The notes beneath the pieces were generated by a model. That model was not told the DNA's origin and searched no databases. It worked only from the letters and a program-made list of their open reading frames with translations. Position numbers and translations under genes: made by a program. Positions 19,399 to 28,732 of a stretch of DNA of 64,000 nt are shown here, piece by piece. The DNA is taken from assembly GCF_009725755.1 (NCBI RefSeq), contig NZ_WNIJ01000001.1, forward strand, positions 558,001 through 622,000, in the 5' to 3' direction. Position 1 is the stretch's first letter, and each line of letters starts with the position of its first letter. The DNA comes from Bombella sp. ESL0385. GTDB lineage: Bacteria > Pseudomonadota > Alphaproteobacteria > Acetobacterales > Acetobacteraceae.

Positions 19399-19708
19399 GG
19401 GCAGGGTGCTTTTTAAAAAAGGAGAACAGACTGATTAACAAGTATATCTACTCTCTTGCGTGTGAGCGGTAAGGTCAAGAGGGGGAGACGGTGCGGCAGG
19501 CATGTGCAGGGAGGGGCGATAATGGTCACTCTGCCGTTATGAGGATGAAATTATAGGGAAAATTAACCTTATTTGCGTGTTAGGCATTGCGTTCTTTTGC
19601 CGTATAAGGCCAGTTGTAGAATGTCTGGACTGTCATTGGGCTGTGTTAAGGGGCACAGGGCTGATGGCAGGCGACCGGACGATGTTTTGACTTAAGGACG
19701 TTAGATCA
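19399..19708. other. Divergent intergenic region between the ankyrin gene and tkt
   Basis: About 310 bases separating a minus-strand and a plus-strand operon, so it should contain two divergent promoters. I could not pick convincing -35/-10 pairs by eye. It contains no supported gene or RNA. Confidence 0.5.
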
Positions 19709-21784
19709 GTGAATAGTATGCTGTCTCAACTTGGCATAGACACGATCCGCACATTGGTGATGGATGGTGTAGAGCGCGCAACATCCGGCCATCCGGGTAC
19801 CGCAATGGCTCTGGCTCCGGCTATGTATGCTTATTGGCAGTTTACAATGTATTATAATCCGGCTGATCCCTTTTGGCCGGGGCGGGATCGATTTATCCTC
19901 TCAGGAGGGCACGCCTCCATCCTGCTTTATGCGACTATTTTCCTCGCTGGTGTGAAGGATATAGAGGACGGAAAGGTCGTGGACCGTCCCGCACTTACCT
20001 TGGAGGATTTAAAGAACTTTCGCCGGTTTGAGGCGCGCACGCCGGGCCACCCAGAATATGGCCTCACCGCAGGGGTGGAGATGACCACAGGGCCTTTAGG
20101 CCAAGGGTGCAGTAGTGCCGTAGGTATGGCGATGGCCGAGCGGTGGTTGGCAACGCGTTATGGCAGGCCGGGGTTTGATTTGTTTGGCTATCACATCACG
20201 GCCTTTTGTGGCGATGGTGATGTGATGGAGGGGGTAGCCAGTGAGGCGGCCTCTTTTGCAGGGCATCTCAAATTAGGCAATCTGACATGGGTGTATGATA
20301 GCAATCGCATCTCGATTGAAGGCTCTACAGATGTGACCTTCACCGAGGATGTTGCTGCACGTTTTGCTGCTTATGGCTGGCAGGTCCTGGAAGTTGAGGA
20401 TGGGAATGACGTCCCCGCTATTTGCGCGGCTCTCAAGCAAGGGCGGGAGGAGACGGACCGCCCGACTTTGATTATCCTGAATACCATCATCGGTTATGGC
20501 GCACCGGGCAAAGCCGGGACGGCCTCGGCCCATGGTGAGCCGCTGGGTATGGAGGCCCTTATAGGGGCTAAGAAGGCCTATGGTTGGCCGCATGATGCCC
20601 CACATTTTACCGTCCCGGATGGAATAAGGGAGCATTTTGAGGCCCTCTCTGGCAAGCGCGGGGCGGAAGCGCAAGCGCGGTGGGAGGAGCAATTTGCGGC
20701 TTATTGTGTGCAATATCCGCAAGAAGGGCGGGAGCTAAAGCATATTTTCGCTGGCACGCTCCCAGAAGGGTGGGAGCATAACTTCCCTCATTATCCCACA
20801 GATGCAAAGGGGATTGCCTCGCGCCAAAGCTCTGGTGAGGTGCTCAATGTCATGGCAACTCATGTGCCGTGGCTTATGGGGGGAGCGGCGGACCTTGCGC
20901 CTTCGACACGGACCCTGATTAAAGGGGAATCCTCTTTGCAGGCACCCTCTAACCAAGGGGAAGGCAGCGGGCATTATGGTGGGCGTAATGTTCATTTTGG
21001 TGTGCGTGAACATGCCATGGCAGCCATTTGTAACGGGCTGGCTTTGAGTGGGCTGCGGCCTTTCTGCGCTGGGTTTGTAATTTTTTCGGATTACATGAAG
21101 CCTGCGATGCGTCTTGCCGCGTTGATGCACCTGCCTGTGATTTATGTGCTGACACATGATTCCATCGGTGTGGGGGAGGATGGGCCAACGCACCAGCCTA
21201 TCGAGCAATTTGCCCAGTTCCGCTCCATGCCGGGGCTTACATTGCTGCGTCCTGCTGATGCTAATGAGGTGGTAGAGAGCTGGCGTGTTGCGATGGGCCA
21301 TCGTGCGGGGCCGGTGGCTCTTGCTCTTACGCGCCAGAATCTCCCCACATTGGATCGTAGCCGCTATGCCTCTGCCGCTGGTGTGGCGCGTGGGGGGTAT
21401 GTTTTGGCAGATTGCGAAGGCACGCCAGAGATTTTGCTGTTAGCATCAGGCTCTGAGGTCTCTTTGGTGGTAGAGGTGTATGAGCGTCTCTCTGCTGAGG
21501 GGGTTAAGGCGCGCGTGGTGTCTATGCCGAGTTTCGATCTGTTCGATGCGCAAGAGGAAGCCTATCGTGATGCTGTATTGCCACCTGCGGTGCGCTTGCG
21601 GGTTGGGGTCGAGATGGCGTCATCCTTTGGGTGGGACCGCTATATCGGCCTAGATGGTGTCGTTATCGCGATGAATCGCTTTGGCGAGTCTGGTGCTGCG
21701 GCGGAATTGATGGAGAAGTTCGGCTTTACGGTAGAGGCTGTGTACACACAAGCACGCCGTTTGTTGGGCCAACAAACGGTTTGA
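19709..21784 (+). CDS. tkt: Transketolase
   Basis: Transketolase moves two-carbon units between pentose and hexose phosphates, using thiamine pyrophosphate. The 691-residue protein has the N-terminal SGHPGTAMALAPAMYAYW, the TPP-binding GDGDVMEGVASEAASFAGH with the downstream NRISIEG, and in the second domain GVREHAMAAICNG with the catalytic Glu. THDSIGVGEDGPTHQPIEQ follows. GTG at 19709 is chosen because AAGGACG lies 8 bases upstream; an ATG three codons later is possible. It is the first gene of the pentose-phosphate operon, with tal-pgi starting 15 bases after its stop. Confidence 0.96.
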   Translation: MNSMLSQLGIDTIRTLVMDGVERATSGHPGTAMALAPAMYAYWQFTMYYNPADPFWPGRDRFILSGGHASILLYATIFLAGVKDIEDGKVVDRPALTLEDLKNFRRFEARTPGHPEYGLTAGVEMTTGPLGQGCSSAVGMAMAERWLATRYGRPGFDLFGYHITAFCGDGDVMEGVASEAASFAGHLKLGNLTWVYDSNRISIEGSTDVTFTEDVAARFAAYGWQVLEVEDGNDVPAICAALKQGREETDRPTLIILNTIIGYGAPGKAGTASAHGEPLGMEALIGAKKAYGWPHDAPHFTVPDGIREHFEALSGKRGAEAQARWEEQFAAYCVQYPQEGRELKHIFAGTLPEGWEHNFPHYPTDAKGIASRQSSGEVLNVMATHVPWLMGGAADLAPSTRTLIKGESSLQAPSNQGEGSGHYGGRNVHFGVREHAMAAICNGLALSGLRPFCAGFVIFSDYMKPAMRLAALMHLPVIYVLTHDSIGVGEDGPTHQPIEQFAQFRSMPGLTLLRPADANEVVESWRVAMGHRAGPVALALTRQNLPTLDRSRYASAAGVARGGYVLADCEGTPEILLLASGSEVSLVVEVYERLSAEGVKARVVSMPSFDLFDAQEEAYRDAVLPPAVRLRVGVEMASSFGWDRYIGLDGVVIAMNRFGESGAAAELMEKFGFTVEAVYTQARRLLGQQTV

Positions 21785-21799
21785 TGGAGGAGGAAAGAT

Positions 21800-24646
21800 A
21801 TGGGGCGTAAGCCGGACACCCCCCTTACGCGTCTGGCAGGATACGGCCAATCTATTTGGCTCGATTTTATCAGGCGGGATTTTATTGAAGAAGGCCGTTT
21901 GGCCTCTCTGGTGAAGGAGGATGCCCTTAAAGGGGTGACCTCCAACCCGGCGATTTTTGAGCAAGCTATCGGCCAAGGGGCGGAATATGAGGAAGCCGTG
22001 CAGGAGCTACTGTGTGAGGAGAGCTTGCCTGCTGGTGCCTTGTATGAAGCCGTAGCGGTGGCGGATATCCGCCAAGCTTGTCGTGTCTTGCGCCCTGTAT
22101 TTGATGAGACATCCGGCCGGGATGGTTATGTCAGCTTAGAGGTCTCACCCTATCTCGCTGATGATGCTGAGGCCACGTTGCATGAGGCTCGCAGGTTATG
22201 GCAGCGTGTTAATCAGCCCAATGTGATGATTAAAATCCCCGCGACAGAGGCCGCCCTCCCAGCGATTGAGCAGGCCATTGCGGAGGGGATAAATGTTAAT
22301 ATCACGCTGCTTTTTGCTCAATCCATGTACGAAAACGTGCTGGAGGCTTATCTGCGTGGATTAGAGGCGCGCGTTCAGAGAGGCCAACCCATTTCCCAGA
22401 TTGGGAGCGTGGCATCCTTCTTCGTAAGCCGCATTGATGGGCGGATTGATGCGATGATCGACCGGCGCATCGCTGCGCGGGACCCGCAAGCGGACGCGTT
22501 GAAGCGTTTGCGTGGGAAGGTTGCTATTGCCAATGCGCGTATGGCGTATCAACATTATTTGCATGTTGTGGCGAGTCCGCGTTGGCAAGCTTTGGCAGAA
22601 AAGGGCGCGCAAACCCAGCGTTTGCTTTGGGCCAGTACGAGTACAAAAGATAAGACCTATCGTGATGTCCTCTATGTAGAGGAGCTGATTGGCGAGGATA
22701 CTGTCAATACGGTACCACCACATACGCTCGAGGCGTTTAGGGACCATGGTGTGCCCCAAGCGCGCTTAGCGGATCATGTGGAGCAATCGCGCCTGATTCT
22801 AGAGGATGCAGACCGGCTAGGACTTGATCTCCCAGCGGTAACCACCACGTTGTTGGGCGAAGGTGTAGCAGCGTTTAAAGCTGCTTTTGATGGATTACTC
22901 GGTGCGGTTGCAGCCCGCCGAGAGGCTGTTTTGGGGGGACGTCTTATGCGAGTATCCTTAGCATTATCGGATGAGTTGGATAACGCTGTTGTCGCAGCGG
23001 GTAAAAGCTGGACGCAGGATGGTAAGGTGCGCCGCCTGTGGGAGCGCGATGCGTCTGTTTGGACAAATGGGCCAGAGAGCAAATGGCTCGGCTGGCTTGA
23101 TGTCGTTAAAGATGGCATGGCCCATATTAATGCCTACGAGGCCTTACAGCGCGAGGTAAAAGAGCGCGGTTATAGCGATGTGCTGCTCCTTGCGATGGGT
23201 GGCTCTAGCCTTGGGCCGGAGGTTCTGGCGGAGATATTTGGCCAGGTATCTGACGGGCCGAAGTTGCATGTGCTGGATAGCACGGACCCGCAGCAGGTTG
23301 CGAGCTTTGCTAAGGCGATTGATCCTACCAAGACACTCTTCATCGTTTCCAGTAAATCGGGCAGCACGCTCGAGCCAAATATTCTTTTTGCGTATTTCTG
23401 GGCCTTAGCGGGGACAGCCCTTGGCCGTAAACCGGGGGACCGCTTTGTAGCGGTGACAGACCCCGGCTCCTCGCTTGAGACTGTAGCGCAGGATCACGGT
23501 TTTGCGCATATCTTCCACGGTAATCCAGAGATTGGGGGGCGGTATTCTGTTCTCTCCCCCTTTGGTCTCACCCCCGCAGCCGCTGCCGGATATGATGTGC
23601 GTGCGTTGTTGAACTGCACACAGCTGATGATTGAGGCATGCGATGCCTCTGTCCCCCCTGTGACGAATCCGGGTATAAATCTTGGTTTGGCTCTCGGTGT
23701 GGCGGCAACGACCTTCCGCCGGGATAAGGTGACCTTTGTTGCCTCTGAGCAGATTGCCTCCCTCGGGGCATGGCTAGAGCAGCTTTTGGCAGAAAGTACG
23801 GGTAAGAGCGGTACGGGGCTCATCCCTATTGATGGCGAGCCGTTGGGCCGGCCGGATGTCTATAGTGATGACCGCATCTTTGTGGAGTTGCGGCTTGGGC
23901 ATGAGCCTGTAAGCCCGGGGCTGAAAGCTCTGCGTGAGGCAGGTCACCCAGTCGTGACACTGCATCTTGATACGGTGGAGCAGATTGTCCAAGCCTTCTT
24001 TGTCTTTGAGTTTGCAACAGCCGTAGCGGGCTCTGTTTTGGGGATTGACCCGTTCGATCAACCTGATGTGGAGTTTAGCAAGGTTGAGACGCGGAAACTG
24101 ACAAAAGCTTATGCAGAGACAGGGCGTTTGCCAGAGGAAGCCCCCTTTGCAAAGGATGGCAACCTCGCTTTTTATGCTGATGAGCGTAATCATGAGGCTT
24201 TGGCGGGGAAGGATGCCAAAGCCATCCTCAAAGCGCATTTTGACCGCGTAGGGAAGAATGATTATATTGGTCTCCTGGCTTACATTGAGCGAAATAAAGC
24301 TCATATCGCTTGGGAGCAGACGGTTAGGGTGGCGTTGAGAGAGCAGCTCCATGTGGCAACAGCAGCGCAGTTTGGCCCGCGTTTCCTCCATTCGACAGGT
24401 CAGGCCTATAAAGGAGGCCCCAATAGCGGTGTGTTCCTCCAAATAACGGCAGATGATGCTGCTGACCTGTCTATCCCGGGCTATGCGTATAGCTTTGGCG
24501 TTGTCAAAGCCGCCCAGGCCAGAGGGGATTTCGATGTTCTTGCCTCGCGTGGGCGTCGTGCTTTACGCGTGCATATTACAGGGCCGTTGCAAGCAGGGTT
24601 GGACCGTCTCGCTCAACTGGTGACAGAGATTTTAAAAGGAGCTTGA
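21800..24646 (+). CDS. tal-pgi: Fused transaldolase / glucose-6-phosphate isomerase
   Basis: A 948-residue bifunctional enzyme. Residues 1 to about 370 are transaldolase: [12 protein letters not shown], the Schiff-base lysine in NVMIKIPAT, and [21 protein letters not shown]. From about residue 400 on it is phosphoglucose isomerase: [38 protein letters not shown] and [12 protein letters not shown] near the end. The fusion links the sugar-phosphate interconversions of the non-oxidative pentose phosphate pathway to fructose/glucose-6-phosphate. This gene fusion is known in Gluconobacter and relatives. The ribosome-binding site AGGAGGAAAG is strong. The stop is followed by gnd after two bases. 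Confidence 0.97.
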   Translation: MGRKPDTPLTRLAGYGQSIWLDFIRRDFIEEGRLASLVKEDALKGVTSNPAIFEQAIGQGAEYEEAVQELLCEESLPAGALYEAVAVADIRQACRVLRPVFDETSGRDGYVSLEVSPYLADDAEATLHEARRLWQRVNQPNVMIKIPATEAALPAIEQAIAEGINVNITLLFAQSMYENVLEAYLRGLEARVQRGQPISQIGSVASFFVSRIDGRIDAMIDRRIAARDPQADALKRLRGKVAIANARMAYQHYLHVVASPRWQALAEKGAQTQRLLWASTSTKDKTYRDVLYVEELIGEDTVNTVPPHTLEAFRDHGVPQARLADHVEQSRLILEDADRLGLDLPAVTTTLLGEGVAAFKAAFDGLLGAVAARREAVLGGRLMRVSLALSDELDNAVVAAGKSWTQDGKVRRLWERDASVWTNGPESKWLGWLDVVKDGMAHINAYEALQREVKERGYSDVLLLAMGGSSLGPEVLAEIFGQVSDGPKLHVLDSTDPQQVASFAKAIDPTKTLFIVSSKSGSTLEPNILFAYFWALAGTALGRKPGDRFVAVTDPGSSLETVAQDHGFAHIFHGNPEIGGRYSVLSPFGLTPAAAAGYDVRALLNCTQLMIEACDASVPPVTNPGINLGLALGVAATTFRRDKVTFVASEQIASLGAWLEQLLAESTGKSGTGLIPIDGEPLGRPDVYSDDRIFVELRLGHEPVSPGLKALREAGHPVVTLHLDTVEQIVQAFFVFEFATAVAGSVLGIDPFDQPDVEFSKVETRKLTKAYAETGRLPEEAPFAKDGNLAFYADERNHEALAGKDAKAILKAHFDRVGKNDYIGLLAYIERNKAHIAWEQTVRVALREQLHVATAAQFGPRFLHSTGQAYKGGPNSGVFLQITADDAADLSIPGYAYSFGVVKAAQARGDFDVLASRGRRALRVHITGPLQAGLDRLAQLVTEILKGA

Positions 24647-24648
24647 GG

Positions 24649-25653
24649 ATGCGTATCGGAATTATTGGGCTAGGCCGTATGGGCGGTAATATTGCCGTCC
24701 GCCTGACTCGTAAAGGCCATGATGTCGTTGCGTTTGACCGGACCGCTGCCGTTATCGACCGCACCGTTGAGCGTTGCGAGGCAGGGCGTGCGCAGGGGGC
24801 TCCTACTTTTGAGAAAATGGTGGAGCTTCTCTCTGGGGAGGAACGCCGCGTGATTTGGGTCATGTTGCCAGCGGGGAAGGTCACTGAGGATTGCATCCAA
24901 AAGCTTGCCCCTCTCTTGGGGAAGGGTGACATCATCATTGATGGTGGCAATACCTATTACAAAGAGGATATTCGCCGCGCGAAAGAGCTAGGTGAGCGGG
25001 GCATTGATTATATTGATGTCGGCACATCTGGCGGTGTGTGGGGGTTAGAGCGCGGCTATTGCATGATGTATGGCGGCGAGAAACATGCTGCTGATTATGT
25101 GGACCCGATTCTTGATGCATTGGCACCGGGTGTTGGTGATGTGCCGCGTACGCCAGACCGTGAAGATGATGGCCGTCACGACCAACGGGCCGAGAAAGGC
25201 TATCTTTATTGCGGCCCTGCTGGGGCAGGCCATTTTGTGAAGATGATTCATAACGGCATCGAATATGGCATGATGCAGGCCATTGCCGAGGGGTTTGATG
25301 TTCTCGCCAGCAAGAACTCTGCCAAATTGCCTGAAGATGAGCGTTATGACCTTCACCTAGCTGATATTGCAGAGGTGTGGCGTCGTGGCAGTGTCGTCTC
25401 CTCTTGGTTGTTAGACCTCACAGCCGAGGCTCTTGCCCGCTCTTCCGACCTAAGCGAGTTTAGTGGGGAAGTGCAGGATTCTGGTGAAGGACGCTGGACG
25501 ATTGAGGCAGCGATTGAGGAGGATGTGCCCGCTCCTGTGATGACAGCGGCCCTCTTTACACGCTTCCGCTCTCGGACAGGTAATAATTTTGCCGAGAAAG
25601 CTCTCTCCGCCATGCGTTACGGCTTTGGTGGGCATGTAGAGCGTAAAAAATAA
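24649..25653 (+). CDS. gnd: 6-phosphogluconate dehydrogenase, short decarboxylating type
   Basis: Oxidatively decarboxylates 6-phosphogluconate to ribulose-5-phosphate. At 334 residues it belongs to the short class (YqeC/GntZ-like, often NAD-preferring) rather than the roughly 470-residue class. The N-terminus [19 protein letters not shown] is the dinucleotide fold; [37 protein letters not shown] and [20 protein letters not shown] follow. ATG 24649 is preferred over an in-frame TTG at 24643 because AAAGGAG then sits 8 bases upstream. Confidence 0.95.
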   Translation: MRIGIIGLGRMGGNIAVRLTRKGHDVVAFDRTAAVIDRTVERCEAGRAQGAPTFEKMVELLSGEERRVIWVMLPAGKVTEDCIQKLAPLLGKGDIIIDGGNTYYKEDIRRAKELGERGIDYIDVGTSGGVWGLERGYCMMYGGEKHAADYVDPILDALAPGVGDVPRTPDREDDGRHDQRAEKGYLYCGPAGAGHFVKMIHNGIEYGMMQAIAEGFDVLASKNSAKLPEDERYDLHLADIAEVWRRGSVVSSWLLDLTAEALARSSDLSEFSGEVQDSGEGRWTIEAAIEEDVPAPVMTAALFTRFRSRTGNNFAEKALSAMRYGFGGHVERKK

Positions 25654-25674
25654 AAGGCCTGGTATAGGGCGTAA

Positions 25675-25698
25675 GGGGCGGTTGGGGGCATCCGCCCC
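25675..25698 (+). terminator. GC-rich hairpin between gnd and the HAD gene
   Basis: Inverted repeat GGGGCGG / CCGCCCC with a 10-base loop, in the 70-base gap after gnd. There is no T-run, so it may be an RNA stability or attenuation element rather than a full terminator. Confidence 0.5.
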
Positions 25699-25701
25699 TA
25701 G

Positions 25702-25716
25702 CCTCCTTTAAGGAGG
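25702..25716 (+). promoter_or_regulatory. Hairpin that contains the Shine-Dalgarno of the HAD gene
   Basis: CCTCCT-TTA-AGGAGG is a perfect 6-bp inverted repeat in which the right arm is the ribosome-binding site of the gene starting at 25726. In RNA it could mask the site and lower or gate translation. Seen directly; the regulatory role is inference. Confidence 0.5.
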
Positions 25717-25725
25717 ATGGTCAGG

Positions 25726-26553
25726 ATGAGCGATACAGCCCCCATAATCAAATTGGTGTTGTCTGATATGGATGGCACCATTCTCGGCCCCGATAAACGC
25801 CTTTCCCCCGCGACATGCAAAGCGGTGGAGCAGCTTGCCGCGCATCATGTCCCTGTTGCGCTTGTAAGTGCGCGTTTGCCTGCGGCGATTCTGCCTTATG
25901 TGCGGCAGTTAGGGCTAAAGGGGCCGTGCGCGGGGTTTAATGGGGGGGTGTTCTTTTCCCCTGATGGCACAATTTTAAAAAGCTATCGTTTCCCACCCGA
26001 GGATGTAACAGCCTTGCTGGCACGGCTTGCGCCCTTGCCGGTAGAGCTATGGTTCCAGACCGAACGTGAATGGCTTGTTAGGGATGCAAGTACGGCTTTA
26101 GTACAACGCGAGCATAATCTAACAGGCATTACCCCGCGGGAAGTTGCTGAACTTTCCTTACAAGATGAGGCTGTGAATCGTGTGATGGTATGCTCGGAGG
26201 ATACGGCCTTAATCGCGCGGTTAGAGGCTGAATTGCCTGCGTCTTTTGGGGGGCGGGCCAGTATGTTGCGTTCAGCACCACATAAATTGAACATTACGCC
26301 CGCCCTAGCCAATAAGGGTGATGCGGTGAGGGAGCTTGCCCAGCTTTATGGCGTAACCCCGCAGAATGTAGCGGTTTTGGGTGATGCGCCGAATGATTTA
26401 CCGATGTTGAGCGTAGCGGGGATGAGCATTGCGATGGGCCAAGCCCCAGAGGGCGTAAAGGCGCAGGCACGCTATGTGACAAAAACACCTGCTGAAGATG
26501 GCTGGGCATATGCGGCAGAGAGGTTCATTATACCCGCAGCCCTATCACAATAG
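25726..26553 (+). CDS. Cof-type HAD-superfamily phosphatase
   Basis: A 275-residue Cof/IIB-type haloacid dehalogenase hydrolase, likely a sugar-phosphate phosphatase. Motif I is LVLSDMDGTILGPD, motif II lies in VALVSARLP, the lysine motif in HKLNITPALANKGDAV, and motif IV is VLGDAPNDLPMLSVAG. ATG 25726 has AGGAGG 9 bases upstream; the ATG at 25717 directly abuts that site. Its position inside the pentose-phosphate operon suggests a sugar-phosphate substrate or a metabolite-repair role, but the substrate cannot be read from sequence. Confidence 0.9.
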   Translation: MSDTAPIIKLVLSDMDGTILGPDKRLSPATCKAVEQLAAHHVPVALVSARLPAAILPYVRQLGLKGPCAGFNGGVFFSPDGTILKSYRFPPEDVTALLARLAPLPVELWFQTEREWLVRDASTALVQREHNLTGITPREVAELSLQDEAVNRVMVCSEDTALIARLEAELPASFGGRASMLRSAPHKLNITPALANKGDAVRELAQLYGVTPQNVAVLGDAPNDLPMLSVAGMSIAMGQAPEGVKAQARYVTKTPAEDGWAYAAERFIIPAALSQ

Positions 26554-26582
26554 GGTAGTTAGTGATTCGGAGAGTTATGGGT

Positions 26583-27323
26583 ATGACAACAGATATGCGC
26601 TACGCCGTTGTGGATGTGTTGAAGGATGCTGATGCTGTCGCCATGAAAATGGCAGAGCTATTAATAGAGACGGTGCGTAATAAGCGGGACGGTAAGGCCC
26701 GTATTGCGCTTTCTGGTGGGTCCACCCCTAAAAAGTTATTCTCGATTCTTGCACGTCCAGAGGTAGCGCAACAAATTGATTGGTCACGCGTAGAGATTTT
26801 CTATGGGGATGAGCGTCATGTGCCAGAGGGCCATGAGGATAGCAATCATACGAGTGCTAAGACATTATTGCTCTCCAAAGTAGCGATCCCGGCCGCTCAG
26901 ATTCATCCTATGCCGACAAAAGGGACCGCCCAAGCTGATGCCGCACAGTATCAAACCGTGTTGGAACATGCTTATGGCCGTAAGACATTAGAGGCAGGGC
27001 ATCCCCTTTTTGATATCGTCATGCTGGGCTTAGGGACAGATGGGCATACGGCCTCTCTCTTTCCCGGTGAGGCTGTTTTACAAGAGAAAACCGCTTGGGT
27101 AGGGGTATCCGCCCCCAAAACAGCCCCGCATGAGCGTCTTACCCTGACATACCCAGCCATTGCCTCTAGCAAGTTAGTGGTCTTTTTGGTGACGGGGGAA
27201 AATAAAGTACCAATGTTGGCCCGTTTGCGTCAGGGGGATGGCAGCATCCCATCAGGGTGTATTGTATCAGAGGGAGAAATCCTCATACTGGCCGACAGTG
27301 CTGCTGCTGGAGAGCCTTCATGA
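26583..27323 (+). CDS. pgl: 6-phosphogluconolactonase
   Basis: Hydrolyses 6-phosphogluconolactone to 6-phosphogluconate. The 246-residue DevB-type enzyme has RIALSGGSTPKKLF, VEIFYGDERHVPEGHEDSNH, and MLGLGTDGHTASLFPG, the three family signatures. ATG 26583 is chosen over in-frame starts at 26562 and 26577 for spacing from GGAGAG. Its stop overlaps the rpiA start as ATGA. Confidence 0.94.
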   Translation: MTTDMRYAVVDVLKDADAVAMKMAELLIETVRNKRDGKARIALSGGSTPKKLFSILARPEVAQQIDWSRVEIFYGDERHVPEGHEDSNHTSAKTLLLSKVAIPAAQIHPMPTKGTAQADAAQYQTVLEHAYGRKTLEAGHPLFDIVMLGLGTDGHTASLFPGEAVLQEKTAWVGVSAPKTAPHERLTLTYPAIASSKLVVFLVTGENKVPMLARLRQGDGSIPSGCIVSEGEILILADSAAAGEPS

Positions 27324-28006
27324 ACGTTGATGACTGCAAACGTGCCGCTGCTCATTATGCCGCCAGCCTCGTTGAATCGGGGATGGTTGTTGGGCTTGGC
27401 ACAGGCAGTACTGCCGCCTTCATGATTGAGCGTCTAGGCGAGCGTGTGGCTGAGGGGCTGGATATTCTAGCCATTCCGACATCTGAGGAATCGGCTGCTT
27501 TAGCTCGTGCAGCAGGGATTAAAATCACAACATTTGCAGAGCATTCTGTAGTCGACATCACCATTGATGGTGCTGATGAGGTTGAGCGTAAGACGCTACA
27601 TCTCATCAAGGGGCTAGGGGCGGCTTTGCTGCGTGAGAAGATTGTTGCGCAGGCATCACGGCGTTTTGTCGTTATTGTCGATGCGACAAAACCGGTGAAC
27701 CAGCTTGGCGAGCGGGTGCCCGTACCTGTGGAGGTTGTTCCTTTTGGGTATGAGGCAACGGCGGCCCGTCTGGAAGCCATGGGGGCAAAGATAATCCGCC
27801 CCCGCAGGAAGCTTACTGGTGAGCTTCTTACTACCGATAATGGGAATAGAATACTCGATTGTACCTTTGGCCCTATTGAGGATGTGCAAGCATTAGCGGC
27901 ACGGCTTGATGGGATTGTAGGTGTGGTGGAGCATGGACTGTTCCCCAATATGGCAACCGATGTACTGGTTGCAACCGAACGGGAGGTTGAACAATGGGCG
28001 CCATGA
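27320..28006 (+). CDS. rpiA: Ribose-5-phosphate isomerase A
   Basis: Interconverts ribulose-5-phosphate and ribose-5-phosphate. The 228-residue protein has VGLGTGSTAAFMIERLGERV, TIDGADEVE with the acidic catalytic pair, KGLGAALLREKIVA with the active-site Glu/Lys, and ending GVVEHGLFPNMATDVLVA. The ATG at 27320 overlaps the pgl stop; the open frame upstream lies inside pgl and is ignored. Confidence 0.95.
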   Translation: MNVDDCKRAAAHYAASLVESGMVVGLGTGSTAAFMIERLGERVAEGLDILAIPTSEESAALARAAGIKITTFAEHSVVDITIDGADEVERKTLHLIKGLGAALLREKIVAQASRRFVVIVDATKPVNQLGERVPVPVEVVPFGYEATAARLEAMGAKIIRPRRKLTGELLTTDNGNRILDCTFGPIEDVQALAARLDGIVGVVEHGLFPNMATDVLVATEREVEQWAP

Positions 28007-28560
28007 CAGAGCAAGAGGCAGCCAAAGCTGCCGCTGGTATCGCTCCGCATTATATTGTGGTGATGGGTGTTTCCGGCAACGGTAAGACGACTGTAGCGGA
28101 GTTGCTATCTAAGAGTCTTGGATGGCCGTTTCAGGAAGGTGATGACCTTCACCCCAAGGCGAATGTGGAGAAGATGCGTTCTGGCCACCCGTTGACCGAT
28201 GAGGACCGCGCGCCTTGGCTGGAGCTATGCCATGACTGGCTGGCAAAATGTGCCGAGAAGGGAACAGGTGCTGTGCTGACCTGCTCCGCGCTGAAGAAGA
28301 AATATCGCGAGGCTCTTGCTAAGCATATTCCGGTTCAGTTCGTTTACCTGAAGGTAGACCCGAAGATTATCGAGGAGCGTTTGCAGCATCGCGTGGGGCA
28401 TTATATGCCACCTTCCTTGCTGCCAAGCCAGTTGGCTACTCTTGAGGAGCCAACGGATGATGAGCCTGTTATCCGCGTACCGGGTGATGCTACCCCAGAG
28501 GAATTGCGTGACCGCGTGATTGAGCGTCTGCGTGTTGTTCCTCCGCCGGAGAACTTCTAA
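27994..28560 (+). CDS. gntK: Gluconokinase
   Basis: Phosphorylates gluconate to 6-phosphogluconate, the substrate of the nearby gnd. The 188-residue P-loop kinase has Walker A MGVSGNGKTTVAELL, the GDDLHPKANVEKMRSGHPLTDEDRAPWL block and CSALKKKYREAL. It overlaps the end of rpiA by 13 bases and has GGGAGG 7 bases before the ATG. It closes the operon, which therefore funnels periplasmically produced gluconate into the pentose phosphate pathway. Confidence 0.95.
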   Translation: MGAMTEQEAAKAAAGIAPHYIVVMGVSGNGKTTVAELLSKSLGWPFQEGDDLHPKANVEKMRSGHPLTDEDRAPWLELCHDWLAKCAEKGTGAVLTCSALKKKYREALAKHIPVQFVYLKVDPKIIEERLQHRVGHYMPPSLLPSQLATLEEPTDDEPVIRVPGDATPEELRDRVIERLRVVPPPENF

Positions 28561-28604
28561 CTCAAGGCCGCTTATGCGGTTTAGGACGTTTTTTTAACGA
28601 GATG

Positions 28605-28635
28605 AAATAGCGGGGTTTCGGCCCCGCTATTTTTG
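28605..28635 (+). terminator. Rho-independent terminator of the pentose-phosphate operon
   Basis: An 11-bp stem (AAATAGCGGGG with its complement CCCCGCTATTT) around a short TTTCGG-type loop, running into TTTTT. It lies 45 bases after the gntK stop. Confidence 0.9.
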
Positions 28636-28661
28636 TGAGGAAGGGGGATCATTTTATCAAA

Positions 28662-28690
28662 TTGAGGCTTTGCTATTGTGACGCTAAAAC
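28662..28690 (+). promoter_or_regulatory. Possible sigma70-type promoter of the GT61 gene
   Basis: TTGAGG and TAAAAC separated by 17 bases lie 43 bases before the ATG of the next gene and after the operon terminator. The -35 matches well and the -10 moderately. Prediction by eye only. Confidence 0.4.
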
Positions 28691-28732
28691 AGTAGGACCG
28701 CGTATAAAGAGGGACCGGCTGAGGGATATAAC

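Noticed and set aside
19560-19610. Promoter for tkt with TTGCGT and TATAAG
   Set aside because: The two elements are separated by 24 or 10 bases depending on the pairing, neither being a workable sigma70 spacing.
27355-28050. 231-codon minus-strand frame
   Set aside because: It lies entirely over rpiA and gntK, both with clear motifs; composition is Ser/Thr-rich shadow sequence.
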